Origin: DATNIB01 sp035604685
GTDB lineage: Bacteria > Actinomycetota > Acidimicrobiia > Acidimicrobiales > RAAP-2
Direction: 5' to 3'
Length of the DNA stretch: 64,000 bases
NCBI GenBank assembly: GCA_035604685.1
Contig: DATNIB010000014.1
Span: 8,245 to 72,244, forward strand
The stretch's first letter is position 1, and the number at the start of each line of letters is the position of its first letter. The position numbers and the translations under genes were made by a program. A model generated the notes under the pieces. The model made no database searches. It saw nothing but the letters and a program-made list of their open reading frames with translations, and was not told the DNA's origin. Of this stretch, positions 48,352 to 56,388 are shown piece after piece.

Positions 48352-48702
48352 GTGCCGACCTCGGTGGAGCCCGGGCCGCAGCCAGCGGCAGGGGAGGCGC
48401 GACTGCCCGCCAGCACCTCGGGGAGCGTCGTCCTCGAGGTGGGGGGCGACGTGGGCGCGCTGATCGTCGCCGCGGACGGCGACCGGTGCGGCCAGGAGAT
48501 CGAGTTGGTCCCGCTGGCCGCGGCTCGGCCGCTGACCCACACCGAGGTCCGGGAACGGCTGCTCCCGGGGGGACCGGTCTACGCGGCCGTCTTCCCGGCG
48601 ATCCCCTCGGGCGTCTACCACCTGCGGGCGGCCGACGGTGCCGAGGCGCCCGTCGTGATCGCCGGCGGCGAGGTCACGTCGGCGGCCTGGCCGACCCGCT
48701 GA
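48352..48702 (+). CDS. Hypothetical protein, 116 aa, coupled to DUF4331
   Basis: It begins with a GTG one base after the DUF4331 stop. After an unstructured N-terminus it is beta-rich (GSVVLEVGGDVGALIVAADG, EIELVPL, YAAVFPAIPSGVYHLRA). I recognise no domain; the pattern is of a small beta-sandwich carrier or accessory domain such as those attached to phospholipase-like proteins. Translational coupling to the DUF4331 gene argues for a joint function. Confidence 0.6.
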   Translation: MPTSVEPGPQPAAGEARLPASTSGSVVLEVGGDVGALIVAADGDRCGQEIELVPLAAARPLTHTEVRERLLPGGPVYAAVFPAIPSGVYHLRAADGAEAPVVIAGGEVTSAAWPTR

Positions 48703-48712
48703 GCGGATCGAT

Positions 48713-49144
48713 CTAGGAGGAGAGCCTCCGCTCCAGCCCGCCGTCGGCTCTCAGGGCCGCGAGCGCCGCCTCGGCCATCTCCGGCCGGGTCAGGTCCATC
48801 GAGGCGGCCGCGCGGCTGAGCAGCCCGTGCAGGTAGAGGCACAGGCTGCGCAGGGCGAGCGTCTTGTCGCGGGCGATGAGGGGCACCGGTTCGGTCGCCT
48901 GGTCCAGGGCCGAGGCCGACAGGAGGGCCCGCCGGAGGCCGAGTGCACTGCGCTCGGCCTCGGCTAGGTCGGCGCCGGACCGGCGTAGCCAGGCGCTGGC
49001 GCCGAACTCCAGGCTCAGCTTGCTCCGGAGGAGGTCCTCGGGCTCGAGCTCGGCCAAACCGAGCGCCAGGAGGGTGGCGAAGTGGGGTGGGACCTTTCGC
49101 GTCGTCGCAGGCACAAAGCCCAGTGTGACGATGGCCTGTGACAA
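48713..49144 (-). CDS. Hypothetical protein, 143 aa
   Basis: A helical protein with leucine-rich amphipathic segments (FATLLALGLAELEPEDLLR, LRSLCLYLHGLLSRAAASM) and an internal RRSGADLAEAERSALGLRR. No domain is recognised. The ATG at 49144 has a weak site. It is convergent with the 116-aa gene and divergent from Ku with a 39-bp gap, so both promoters must lie close to the starts or inside the gene. Confidence 0.5.
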   Translation of the reverse strand: MSQAIVTLGFVPATTRKVPPHFATLLALGLAELEPEDLLRSKLSLEFGASAWLRRSGADLAEAERSALGLRRALLSASALDQATEPVPLIARDKTLALRSLCLYLHGLLSRAAASMDLTRPEMAEAALAALRADGGLERRLSS

Positions 49145-49183
49145 TGTGGTGGATTACCCCTTGAGCTGGGTAAATTGGGACCC

Positions 49184-50086
49184 ATGGCCCGAACCATTTG
49201 GTCTGGATCGCTGAGCTTCGGGCTGGTCAATGTGCCCGTCGGCCTCTATCCGGCCACGCAGGACAAGACCATCCACTTCAACCAGTTCGAGGCCGGCACC
49301 TCGGACCGGATCCGCTACAAGAAGGTCAACGAGCGGACGGGCGAGGAGGTCTCCCAGAGCGACATCGTGAAGGGCTTCAACGTCGGCGACGGGGACTACG
49401 TCATCTTGAGCGACGACGAGCTCACGGCGGCCGACCCCGAGCGCTCGCGCACCATCGGCATCTCGGACTTCGTCGACCTCGACTCGATCGACCCCGTCTA
49501 CTACCGCTCGGCCTACTATCTCGCCCCCCAGGGTGAGGGCGCGCGCAAGGCCTTCGCCCTGCTCCGGCAGGTGCTGGCCGACGCCAACAAGGTGGCGGTG
49601 GCCACGCTCGTCATGCGCAACAAGGAGTACCTGGTGACCATCCGGCCCGAAGCCGAGGTCCTCGTGCTGCAGACCATGTACTTCTCCGACGAGGTGCGGG
49701 ACCCCGCCCAAGAGATCCCGAACCTCCCGGTGGCCGAGGAGTTCAGCGAGCGCGAGGTCGCCATGGCGCGCATGTTGATCGACTCGATGGCCGTCGAATG
49801 GTCCGCCGACCACTACCACGACAGCCACCGGCAGCGGGTCGAGGATCTGGTCGAGCAGAAGCTGCGGGGAGACGAGATCGTCACCCCGGCCGCACCCGAG
49901 AAGCCCAAGGTGGTCGACCTCATGGCCGCGTTGCAGGCGAGCGTCGACGCCGTGGCGGCCGCGGGGAAGCCGCCCCGCTCCGGCCGTGGTGGTGCCGCCC
50001 CGACGGACGGGGCCGCGGCGAAACCCGCCGCCAAAGCGAAGTCCCCCAAGGCCGCGCCGCCTGAGAAGCGCCGCCGGGCGTCCTAG
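49184..50086 (+). CDS. ku: Non-homologous end-joining protein Ku
   Basis: 300 aa from the ATG at 49184 (ACCC context); an ATG 9 bp upstream gives three more residues. The bacterial Ku core is complete: WSGSLSFGLVNVPVGLY, IRYKKVNERTGEEV, VKGFNVGDGDYVILSDDE, YYLAPQGEGARKAFALL and YFSDEVRDPAQEIP. The C-terminus has a long Lys/Ala/Pro-rich tail, as often in actinobacteria, which extends DNA binding. Ku encircles broken ends and recruits LigD; no LigD gene is in the window. Confidence 0.96.
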   Translation: MARTIWSGSLSFGLVNVPVGLYPATQDKTIHFNQFEAGTSDRIRYKKVNERTGEEVSQSDIVKGFNVGDGDYVILSDDELTAADPERSRTIGISDFVDLDSIDPVYYRSAYYLAPQGEGARKAFALLRQVLADANKVAVATLVMRNKEYLVTIRPEAEVLVLQTMYFSDEVRDPAQEIPNLPVAEEFSEREVAMARMLIDSMAVEWSADHYHDSHRQRVEDLVEQKLRGDEIVTPAAPEKPKVVDLMAALQASVDAVAAAGKPPRSGRGGAAPTDGAAAKPAAKAKSPKAAPPEKRRRAS

Positions 50087-50191
50087 TAGCGCCTCTCTGG
50101 GGCCCGGTCGCCGACGACCGGTGGGACCCCGCGGCCGGGCCTCCGGCGTTGCGCAATGCAGGTTTCCCGGTTTCGGGCCGTGGGTATGGTG

Positions 50192-50206
50192 GGTCGGAAA
50201 CCGACC
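50192..50206. promoter_or_regulatory. Inverted repeat GGTCGG-AAA-CCGACC upstream of HTH gene
   Basis: Perfect 6-bp arms with a 3-bp centre lie 44 bp before the coiled-coil HTH gene, in the 164-bp gap after Ku. Just upstream is a GGTTTCCCGGTTTCGGG repeat-like stretch. Likely operator or start-region hairpin; no direct evidence. Confidence 0.3.
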
Positions 50207-50250
50207 TATGTCGTTGCGGTCGGTCCGTTGCCCGACGATTGGATTCAACG

Positions 50251-50655
50251 ATGCAGATCCAAACCAAGCCATCCGACGCCGAACCCGCGGCAGCCCCCTC
50301 CGCGCTCCGTCAGGACGTGGTGGCCGACCTGCTCGAGCTCCAGCAGGCGGTCTCGGCGCTGCGCGCCAAGCTGTCCCTGCTCGAGTCGCGGGTCGAGCGT
50401 GCCCGGTTGCACCTCGCCGCCGGTGGCCCGGCGGCCGATCTGCCCCGGGTCGCCCACGTGATGGAGTCGCGGGCCGAGGTGAACGGGGCGCTGGCCGAGG
50501 TGCAGCGGATGCGGCACCGGAGCCAGCGCAGCCTGTTCCTCCTGGCGGTCGAGGAGGGGTTCTCCTTGGCCGAGATCGCCCGCACGTGGGGCATCTCCCG
50601 CCAACTGGTATCCCGCATGACCAAGGAGCCGGCCGACAAGGTCGTCGAGGACTGA
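50251..50655 (+). CDS. Coiled-coil protein with C-terminal helix-turn-helix
   Basis: 134 aa. Residues 20-70 form heptad-like helices (ADLLELQQAVSALRAKLSLLESRVERARLHL). Residues 100-128 carry an HTH of sigma-region-4 or Xre-like type: EEGFSLAEIARTWGISRQLVSRMTKE. A small DNA-binding dimer is likely. It lies between Ku and a GNAT gene; a role in regulating either is unproven. A longer frame beginning at 50149 is mostly non-coding in character. Confidence 0.65.
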   Translation: MQIQTKPSDAEPAAAPSALRQDVVADLLELQQAVSALRAKLSLLESRVERARLHLAAGGPAADLPRVAHVMESRAEVNGALAEVQRMRHRSQRSLFLLAVEEGFSLAEIARTWGISRQLVSRMTKEPADKVVED

Positions 50656-50713
50656 GCCACCGGCGGTCGGTGCCCCTCGGCGGCGCTCGCTCGCGGCGCC
50701 GGCGCGCCGCTCG

Positions 50714-51274
50714 GTGATCCCCGAGCGTCCTGAGCCCGCCCCCCCAGGTGTCCACCGGGTTCGGCTGGCCGAGCCCGACGAGCTCCACCTGCTCGGACCG
50801 ATCGAGCTGGCGGCCGGCGCCCGCTTCGACGAGATCGGCTTCGACCTCCAGGCGGAGGTTCCCGTGGCCCGGTCGGGCCGGCAGCCGGCGGTTGTCTGGG
50901 TGGCCGGGCGGCCGCCCGTCGGGTTCGCCTGGGTGGAGCTGCTCGACGGGCAGGCGCACTTAGAGGAGTTGGCCGTCCTCCCCGAGCACGGCCGGGCGGG
51001 CCTCGGCCGGGCGCTCGTCGCGGCGGTGGCGGACTGGGCGGCCGGCGCCGGGTTCGAGGCCGTCACCCTATGCACCTACCGCGACGTCCCCTGGAACGGC
51101 CCCTTCTACGCCCGCTGCGGCTTCGAGGTCCTGGCCCGCCGGCACTGGACGCCCGGCCTGCGCCAGATCCGCCGGGCCGAGCGGCGCGCCGGGCTCGACC
51201 ACCACGGCGCCCGGGTGGTCATGACCCGCCGGACAGCTGCGCCCAGCGGAAGCACGACACGAGGTGGTCGTTGA
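50714..51274 (+). CDS. GNAT family N-acetyltransferase (second)
   Basis: 186 aa from a GTG. GNAT features: the motif VLPEHGRAGLGRALVAAVADWAAGAGF (acetyl-CoA site RAGLGRA), then TLCTYRDVPWNGPFYARCGFEVL. It has a long N-terminal extension with EPDELHLLGPIELAAGARFDEIGF, typical of a small actinobacterial GNAT group. Its 3' end overlaps the convergent glycosylase gene by 56 bp, so the last 18 residues may be non-essential or the true stop may be used differently. Confidence 0.85.
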   Translation: MIPERPEPAPPGVHRVRLAEPDELHLLGPIELAAGARFDEIGFDLQAEVPVARSGRQPAVVWVAGRPPVGFAWVELLDGQAHLEELAVLPEHGRAGLGRALVAAVADWAAGAGFEAVTLCTYRDVPWNGPFYARCGFEVLARRHWTPGLRQIRRAERRAGLDHHGARVVMTRRTAAPSGSTTRGGR

Positions 51275-51842
51275 CGAGACCGGCGGCCTGGAGGTGCGAG
51301 TAGCAGACGGTGGGCCCGACGAAGCGGAAGCCGCGCCGCTTCAGGTCCTTGCTCAGGGCCACCGACAGCGGCGTGGTGGCCGGGATCTGGTCGGTCGACC
51401 GCCACCCGTTGTGCAGCGGGGTGCCGCCCACGAAGGCCCAGAGGTAGTTGTCGAAGCTGCCCAGCTCGTCGCGCACCTCGAGCAGGGCCCGCGCGTTGCC
51501 GACCGCCGCCTCGATCTTCTGTCGGTTCCGGATGACCCCAGGATCGGCCAGGATGGCCTCGATGCGCTTGGCCGAGAACCGGGCCACCGCCTCTGGGTCG
51601 AAGGCCGCAAACGCCTGGTGGTAGCCGGTGCGGCGCTTCAGCACCGTGAGCCAGCTCAGTCCGGCCTGCGCCGCCTCTAGGACCAAGAACTCGTAGTGCC
51701 GGCGGTCGTCGTGGACCGGCACCCCCCACTCCCGGTCGTGGTAGGGGGTGAGCCATTCGCCGGTCGCCCACCCGCAGCGCGAGACGTCGAGGGCCTCGAC
51801 GCCCGGGGTGGTCGCTCGGTCGGAGTCGTCTCGGTTGGTCAT
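51219..51842 (-). CDS. tag: DNA-3-methyladenine glycosylase I
   Basis: 207 aa. The TagI pattern is clear: CGWATGEWLTPYHDREWGVPVHDDRRHYEFLVLE, with substrate-binding Trp/Glu region AAQAGLSWLTVLKRR, and the zinc ligands Cys/His in RCGWATG, PYHDREWG and CYSHLQAAGLVNDHLVSC. It removes N3-methyladenine from DNA. It is monocistronic. The 63-153 bp upstream of its ATG contain six phased heptamer repeats that could control it. Confidence 0.95.
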   Translation of the reverse strand: MTNRDDSDRATTPGVEALDVSRCGWATGEWLTPYHDREWGVPVHDDRRHYEFLVLEAAQAGLSWLTVLKRRTGYHQAFAAFDPEAVARFSAKRIEAILADPGVIRNRQKIEAAVGNARALLEVRDELGSFDNYLWAFVGGTPLHNGWRSTDQIPATTPLSVALSKDLKRRGFRFVGPTVCYSHLQAAGLVNDHLVSCFRWAQLSGGS

Positions 51843-51904
51843 GGGCGCGGATGGTAGATGAGGGCCGGAACGGTCGCGACCGGCCCGCGCCGCGCGCGCG
51901 TCGG

Positions 51905-51995
51905 TTGGGGATCACTTGGGGAATGTGTGACTGGTGTTGGGGATGACGCGTGTCGTCTTGGGGACGTTCCAACATTTGTGGGGATACGTTCGGGA
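51905..51995 (+). repeat. Six helically phased heptamer repeats (TTGGGGA)
   Basis: TTGGGGA occurs at 51905, 51916, 51937 and 51958, with variants GTGGGGA at 51978 and TTCGGGA at 51989. Start-to-start distances are 11, 21, 21, 20 and 11 bp, all close to whole helical turns, so all copies face the same side of the DNA. The block is 62 bp upstream of the tag gene (minus) and 45 bp before the structured region starting near 52040 (plus). Confidence 0.7.
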
Positions 51996-52039
51996 TTTCG
52001 CGACGAGACCTTGACCTCCCACATCGAAAGGTTCAGGCT

Positions 52040-52400
52040 TGCCCTCAGTTCGGGTGGCTAAAGCCCGCCACAGCACCAGAGGACCGCCGCAAGGTGGACC
52101 GAAGGAGCAAGACCGAAGAGAAGCCGCAAGGCAGATCAGAGGAGGATCCGAGGGGTCGTCGCAAGACGGTCCGGAGGACAACCGGGGGCACCGCAAGGAG
52201 TCGTCGGTTGGGGCGGAGGAAAGGTGCCCGAAACGGTGGCTCTGCACGAGCCGGTGACTTCCCTGGAGTCGCCAGCTCGGTACCGGGTCGGGGTTGTCCG
52301 ACACGGCTCCGGCTGCAGGTGGCAGCAGACCGCCAGGCGTAGCCCCGAGGGGCTGGACGGCTTCGGCCGGACGGTTACTCGGGGCTGCGTCGCGCCTGGG
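52040..52400 (+). ncRNA. Candidate structured RNA with GCAA-tetraloop hairpins
   Basis: No convincing protein is encoded in this stretch. Four GCAA loops (52089, 52126, 52161, 52193) close hairpins: at 52081-52100 five pairs plus an A-A mismatch and two more, at 52123-52132 three pairs, at 52153-52172 eight pairs including two G-U, and at 52188-52201 four pairs. Between them are purine-rich stretches with many GGA/GGAGG. The region ends in the stem at 52333-52399. A TTGACC lies at 52011-52016. Alternatively it is a degenerate Arg-rich coding region (51950-52342). RNase P and tmRNA landmarks were looked for and not found. Confidence 0.4.
52333..52399. terminator. Compound stem near convergent CDF gene end
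   Basis: AGCCCCGAG (52341-52349) pairs with CTCGGGGCT (52378-52386), and outside it CCAGGCG (52333-52339) with CGCCTGG (52393-52399); a small GGC-TTCG-GCC hairpin sits in the loop. No T-run follows on either strand. It is 20 bp beyond the CDF transporter stop and could end that transcript, the candidate RNA, or both. Confidence 0.6.
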
Positions 52401-52419
52401 GACCCGCCCGCCCCGCCCC

Positions 52420-53340
52420 CTACCGCTGGTCGACGGCGCGGCCCGCCACGCTCGTGACCTCGTCCATGTCACAAGGGTCGTCGTCTTCCTCGCAGCGCTC
52501 GCACTCGAGGGCGAACGTCGTGTGGGCGATGCCGAAGTCCTGCGAGATCTGGACCCGCACCTGCTCGCCCACGGCCTGGGCCGCTTCCAGGCTCGGGTGC
52601 CCCGCCAGCACCAGGTGGGCGCTCAACGCCCGGACTTCGCTCGAGAGGCTCCAGACGTGCAGGTCGTGCACCTCGGCCACGGCGTCGACGCCGGTGATCG
52701 CGCCGCGCAGCGCCCGGAGGTCGACGTCGCGCGGCGTCGACTCCAAGAGCACGTCGGCGCTGCGACGGAGCAGGTAGAAGGCCTCGACGCAGATGACCAG
52801 CGCCACGAGGAGCGAGGCGATCGGGTCCGCCCGGTCGAGGCCCGCCCCGCCGGCCGCGATGAGCGCGCCGGCGGCCAGCACGGCCGCGGAGGCACCGACG
52901 TCGGCCGCCATGTGCACGAGGTTGGCCCGCATGTTGAGGTCGGCGCTGCGGTCGCGCAGCGCCAGCATGGCCAGCGCGTTGGCCCCGATGGCGATCGCCG
53001 CCACCACGACCACCACGCCCCCGTGCACGCGGGCCGGGTGCACCAGGCGCTCGATGCTGACGGCGATGATGGCGACGGTCACGACGCCCAGGATCGCGGC
53101 GTTGGCCAGTGCGGCGAGGATGGTGCCGCGGTGGTTGCCGAAGGACCGTTGGTCGGTCCTCGGGCGCAGCGCCCAGCGCACCGCCACGAGCGAGATGGCC
53201 ACGGCGACGACGTCGGTCAGGTTGTGCCCGGCGTCGGAGAGCAGCCCGGCGGAGTGCGACCACAGGCCGGTCAGGACCTCACCGATCGCCAGTGTGGCGT
53301 TGAGGGCCAGCGCCAGCACCAACCTGGTGGTGCGAGTCAC
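52420..53340 (-). CDS. Cation diffusion facilitator (CDF) family transporter
   Basis: 306 aa from a GTG. Six membrane helices; TM2 carries SAGLLSDAGHNLTDVVAV with the HxxxD metal site and TM5 carries NLVHMAADVGASAAVL with the second site. The cytoplasmic C-terminal domain has DAVAEVHDLHVWSL and a Cys/His-rich end (CERCEEDDDPCDMDE). The layout matches zinc/cobalt/cadmium exporters such as CzcD and ZitB. Metal preference is inferred from family only. Confidence 0.93.
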   Translation of the reverse strand: MTRTTRLVLALALNATLAIGEVLTGLWSHSAGLLSDAGHNLTDVVAVAISLVAVRWALRPRTDQRSFGNHRGTILAALANAAILGVVTVAIIAVSIERLVHPARVHGGVVVVVAAIAIGANALAMLALRDRSADLNMRANLVHMAADVGASAAVLAAGALIAAGGAGLDRADPIASLLVALVICVEAFYLLRRSADVLLESTPRDVDLRALRGAITGVDAVAEVHDLHVWSLSSEVRALSAHLVLAGHPSLEAAQAVGEQVRVQISQDFGIAHTTFALECERCEEDDDPCDMDEVTSVAGRAVDQR

Positions 53341-53355
53341 CCGGCCAGCGTAGGG

Positions 53356-54240
53356 CTAGGGAGCCGGGTGGAGGACCGACCAGGGCTCGGCCGCCCGCTC
53401 GCCGCGCCCCACCTGCCGGGCGATCGCCTCCTGGACGAGGGTCAGGTCGTCGGGGTGGGTGACGCCGACGCAGCGCGTCGTCGCCCTCAGCACGCGGAAG
53501 GGTTGGCGGCCGCCGGCCGTGCCGTCGACCAGGCTGGCGACCACGTCGGGTAGGAGGACCTCCCCCCGGTCCGGATCGGCCCCCGCCAGCGCCGCCTCCA
53601 AGTGCGGCCGCATGCCCGGGGTGAAGCCCCACAGGTTCATCGACACGAGCGAGTCCCCGGCCAGCGCCGCCGGCTCCCGGCCGTCACCGGCGCGGAACCG
53701 GCCCGGCCCGTCGGGCACCACCAGCCGACGCTCGTCGATGCCCGAGAGGAGACTGTCGGGAGACACCGTGCACACGCCGCGGGTCACCGGTGCCCCGCCG
53801 ATGGTCGCCAACGACAGCGCGAAGGTCACGATCGCCTGCTCCTCGCGGCCGCCGGCCAGGTGCGACGCCAACAGCGCGAGCGGGGCGGGGCCGTAGAGAT
53901 CGTCGGCGTTCGCCACCCCGTAGGGGGCGTCGGCGTCGACCTCCCCCCAGGCCGACGCCACCGCGTCGACCGTGCCCCGCGGGGTCGCCTGCTCGGCGAA
54001 CCGGACGTCGATCGCGCGGGGCCATTCGTGTTCCACGTGGTAGCGGATGGCGGGCCCGGTGCTCGGGCTGAGGACGAGCACGATGGTGGAGAAGCCGGCG
54101 GCGATGGCGTCGCTTGCCACCAGGTCGATGATTGCCTCGCCGCCGGGCCCCACCGGCGCCAGCGGTTTGCAGCCGCCATAGCGCCGGGCCTGGCCGGCGG
54201 CCAGCACCACGAGCGCGGGTCCGGATGCGGCCTCGATCAC
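53356..54240 (-). CDS. Nucleotidyltransferase (NTP_transferase/MobA-like)
   Basis: 294 aa from a GTG that overlaps the FabH stop (GTGA). The Rossmann-like N-terminus has VLAAGQARRYGGCKPLAPVG with the nucleotide-binding GxxxRxGxxK-type pattern, followed by FAEQATPRGTVDAV and GVANADDLYGP with the metal-binding Asp. It is of the sugar/alditol-phosphate nucleotidyltransferase type, though the substrate is unknown. It is the last gene of the thiolase-FabH operon. Confidence 0.85.
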   Translation of the reverse strand: MIEAASGPALVVLAAGQARRYGGCKPLAPVGPGGEAIIDLVASDAIAAGFSTIVLVLSPSTGPAIRYHVEHEWPRAIDVRFAEQATPRGTVDAVASAWGEVDADAPYGVANADDLYGPAPLALLASHLAGGREEQAIVTFALSLATIGGAPVTRGVCTVSPDSLLSGIDERRLVVPDGPGRFRAGDGREPAALAGDSLVSMNLWGFTPGMRPHLEAALAGADPDRGEVLLPDVVASLVDGTAGGRQPFRVLRATTRCVGVTHPDDLTLVQEAIARQVGRGERAAEPWSVLHPAP

Positions 54241-55163
54241 CCGCCCCAGCGTAGGACCGCGCTCGCCCAGGTCATCCCACCGCCGAACCCGCTCAAGAGC
54301 AACAGGTCGCCGTGCTGGACGCGGCCGGCGGCCACCGCGTCCTCCAGGGCCAGCGGAATGGAGGCGGACGAGGTGTTGCCGTAGCGGTCGATGACGACGG
54401 CCGTCTTCTCCATGGGCATGCCCAACCGCTGGCAGGCGGCCTGGATGATCCGAAGGTTGGCCTGGTGCGGCACGAGCAGGGCGATGTCTTCGATGCCGAT
54501 TCCGGCGTCGCGCAGCGCCTGTTCCGAAGACTCGACCACGACCCGCACGGCGCGCCGGAAGATCTCCTTGCCGTCCATCGCCAGGTACCCGCCGTGGTCG
54601 CAGGTGAGGAGGTGGCGCAGCGATCCGTCGGCGCTCAGGTTGTGGCTCAGCAGGTCGCCCGGGCCCTCCACGCCCTCGATGAAGCAGGCGCCCGCGCCGT
54701 CACCCACGAGGACCGCCATCGAGCGGTCGTCCCAGTCGGTGATCCGGCTCAGTGCGTCGGCCCCGATCAGCAGCACGCCGCGCGAGCCGGTGGCGATCAG
54801 CCCGGCCGAGACCACGAGGCCGTAGACGAAGCCCGAGCAGGCCGCGTTGAGATCGAAGGCGCCGCCGTGCACCCCGAGCGCGTGCTGGACGGTGGCGGCG
54901 GTCGCCGGCACCTGCGCGTCGGGGGTGCTGGTGGCCAGCACGATCATGTCGACGTCGGCCGCCGTGCGGCCCGCGGCCTCCAGGGCGGCGCGGCCCGCCT
55001 CGATGGCCATGGCCGAGGTCAGCCCACCCACCCGGCGCTCCCGGATGCCGGTGCGCTCGGTGATCCAATCGTCGCTCGTGTCGAGGCGGGCCGAGAGGTC
55101 CTCGTTCGTGAGCACCTTGTCGGGGACGGCGATGCCGCAGCCGCGGACGGCGATGCCCCTCAA
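54237..55163 (-). CDS. 3-oxoacyl-ACP synthase III (FabH-like)
   Basis: 308 aa from a TTG, starting 3 bp after the thiolase stop. The thiolase-fold triad is complete: Cys in NAACSGFVYGL, His in VPHQANLRII and Asn in DRYGNTSSASIPLALE. GIRERRV with TSDDWITERTG and the GFGGGMTWASAVLRW end are FabH features. FabH starts fatty-acid chains from acetyl-CoA and malonyl-ACP. Here it follows a thiolase instead of lying in a fab cluster, so a role in a specialised chain or a branched starter is possible. Confidence 0.93.
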   Translation of the reverse strand: MRGIAVRGCGIAVPDKVLTNEDLSARLDTSDDWITERTGIRERRVGGLTSAMAIEAGRAALEAAGRTAADVDMIVLATSTPDAQVPATAATVQHALGVHGGAFDLNAACSGFVYGLVVSAGLIATGSRGVLLIGADALSRITDWDDRSMAVLVGDGAGACFIEGVEGPGDLLSHNLSADGSLRHLLTCDHGGYLAMDGKEIFRRAVRVVVESSEQALRDAGIGIEDIALLVPHQANLRIIQAACQRLGMPMEKTAVVIDRYGNTSSASIPLALEDAVAAGRVQHGDLLLLSGFGGGMTWASAVLRWGG

Positions 55164-55166
55164 GGC

Positions 55167-56360
55167 TCAGCGCCCCCCGGCCAGCGCGACCATGCCTACG
55201 AACCCCGCGTCACCGTCGATCACGCCGCCGGTGTTGATGGCGACGGCGAGGTGCGGGTCGGCCACTTGGCGCCCTCCGGCGGTCCCGCGCAGCTGGGCGA
55301 CGAGCTCGACCACCTGGGCGATCCCCGTCGCACCGAGGGGATGGCCGCGCCCGACCAGCCCACCGCTCGGGTTCACGGTCAGGCCCCGGCCGCCGATGGT
55401 GGTGTCTCCGGCCAGCGTGGCCGGTCCGGCCGCGCCGGGCTCGAAGAACCCCAGGCACTCGAGCGAGTAGAGCTCCTCTGCGCTCGTGGCGTCGTGCAGC
55501 TCGACGAGGTCGACGTCCTCTGGCCCGAACCCGAACTCCTCCCAGGCGCCCCGTGCGGTCTCGGCCAGGCGGTCGTGGTAGTCCAAGCTCCCGTTCCCCG
55601 AACGCGCGAAGACGCCCAGGATGCGCGGCGCCTCGGCGGACGCGCCGAGCGAGGGTCCGGCCAGGACGGCGGCGGCCGCACCGTCGGTGAACGAGCTGCA
55701 CATGAGCCTCCTGAGGGGCAGCGCCACCGGCGGGGAGTCGAGCACCTCCTGGACGGTCACCTCCTGCTGGAGCTGCGCCAGGGGATTGCGCGCGCCATGC
55801 CGTCTGGCCTTCACGGCGGTCGCGGCGATCTGCTCGAGCGTGGTGCCGCGCTCGAGCATCAGCTGGCTGGCCCAGTGGGCGTTCAGCCCCATCAAGATGC
55901 TGCTGGCGGGATTGGGCTCCCTGGCGAGGCGGTCGTGCATGTCGGCGCGGTAGTCAGCCGGGAGTCCATCCTCGATGCCGGCCAGGGTGGCCGCCCGGTC
56001 TCCGGTCCACATCTTCTCGACCCCGACGACGAGCACCGCCCGCTCCACCGCCCGCGCGCTCAGGGTCCCGAGGTGGAGGGCGCTCGCACCGCCGGCGCAG
56101 GAGTTGTCGACGTTGACGACCGGCACGTCGCCCAGGCCGCCCTTGCGCAGCCAAGACTGGCCCCGGATGCACCCCTGCCCGTTCAACCGCCCGCCGGTGG
56201 CGTTGCCGACGATGACGAGGGAAAGGTCGGCCGGCCCGACGCCGGCGTCGGCCATGGCCTCGGAGACGGCTTGGTGGGCCAGCTGCTCGGGCGTCAGATC
56301 TCGGCGGCTCATGTCCGTCATGCCGATCCCGGTCACGGCGACCGCGTCCGCCGCGCTCAC
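55167..56360 (-). CDS. Thiolase/lipid-transfer-type acetyl-CoA acetyltransferase
   Basis: 397 aa from a GTG at 56360 with GGAGGGAGCC upstream; the longer frame upstream runs into the luciferase-like gene end. Nucleophile Cys is present in VNVDNSCAGGASALH. Other motifs are GRGHPLGATGIAQ (catalytic His) and VNPSGGLVGRGHP, with SFTDGAAAAVLA. The SCP-x/lipid-transfer branch of thiolases is indicated by its N-terminal start and the absence of the degradative-type C-terminal CxG motif. It is the second gene of a five-gene minus-strand operon. Confidence 0.9.
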   Translation of the reverse strand: MSAADAVAVTGIGMTDMSRRDLTPEQLAHQAVSEAMADAGVGPADLSLVIVGNATGGRLNGQGCIRGQSWLRKGGLGDVPVVNVDNSCAGGASALHLGTLSARAVERAVLVVGVEKMWTGDRAATLAGIEDGLPADYRADMHDRLAREPNPASSILMGLNAHWASQLMLERGTTLEQIAATAVKARRHGARNPLAQLQQEVTVQEVLDSPPVALPLRRLMCSSFTDGAAAAVLAGPSLGASAEAPRILGVFARSGNGSLDYHDRLAETARGAWEEFGFGPEDVDLVELHDATSAEELYSLECLGFFEPGAAGPATLAGDTTIGGRGLTVNPSGGLVGRGHPLGATGIAQVVELVAQLRGTAGGRQVADPHLAVAINTGGVIDGDAGFVGMVALAGGR

Positions 56361-56388
56361 GGCTCCCTCCGGCTGCTCGATGGGCGCC

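Noticed and set aside
51950..52342. Arg-rich 130-aa frame in the gene-free stretch
   Set aside because: Compositionally biased, no recognisable domain; hairpins with GCAA loops explain the region better.
52040..52400. RNase P RNA or tmRNA
   Set aside because: Fragments such as GAGCAAGACC and CAGACCGCC are present but in the wrong order, the conserved P4 strands are missing, and no tRNA-Ala-like end is seen.
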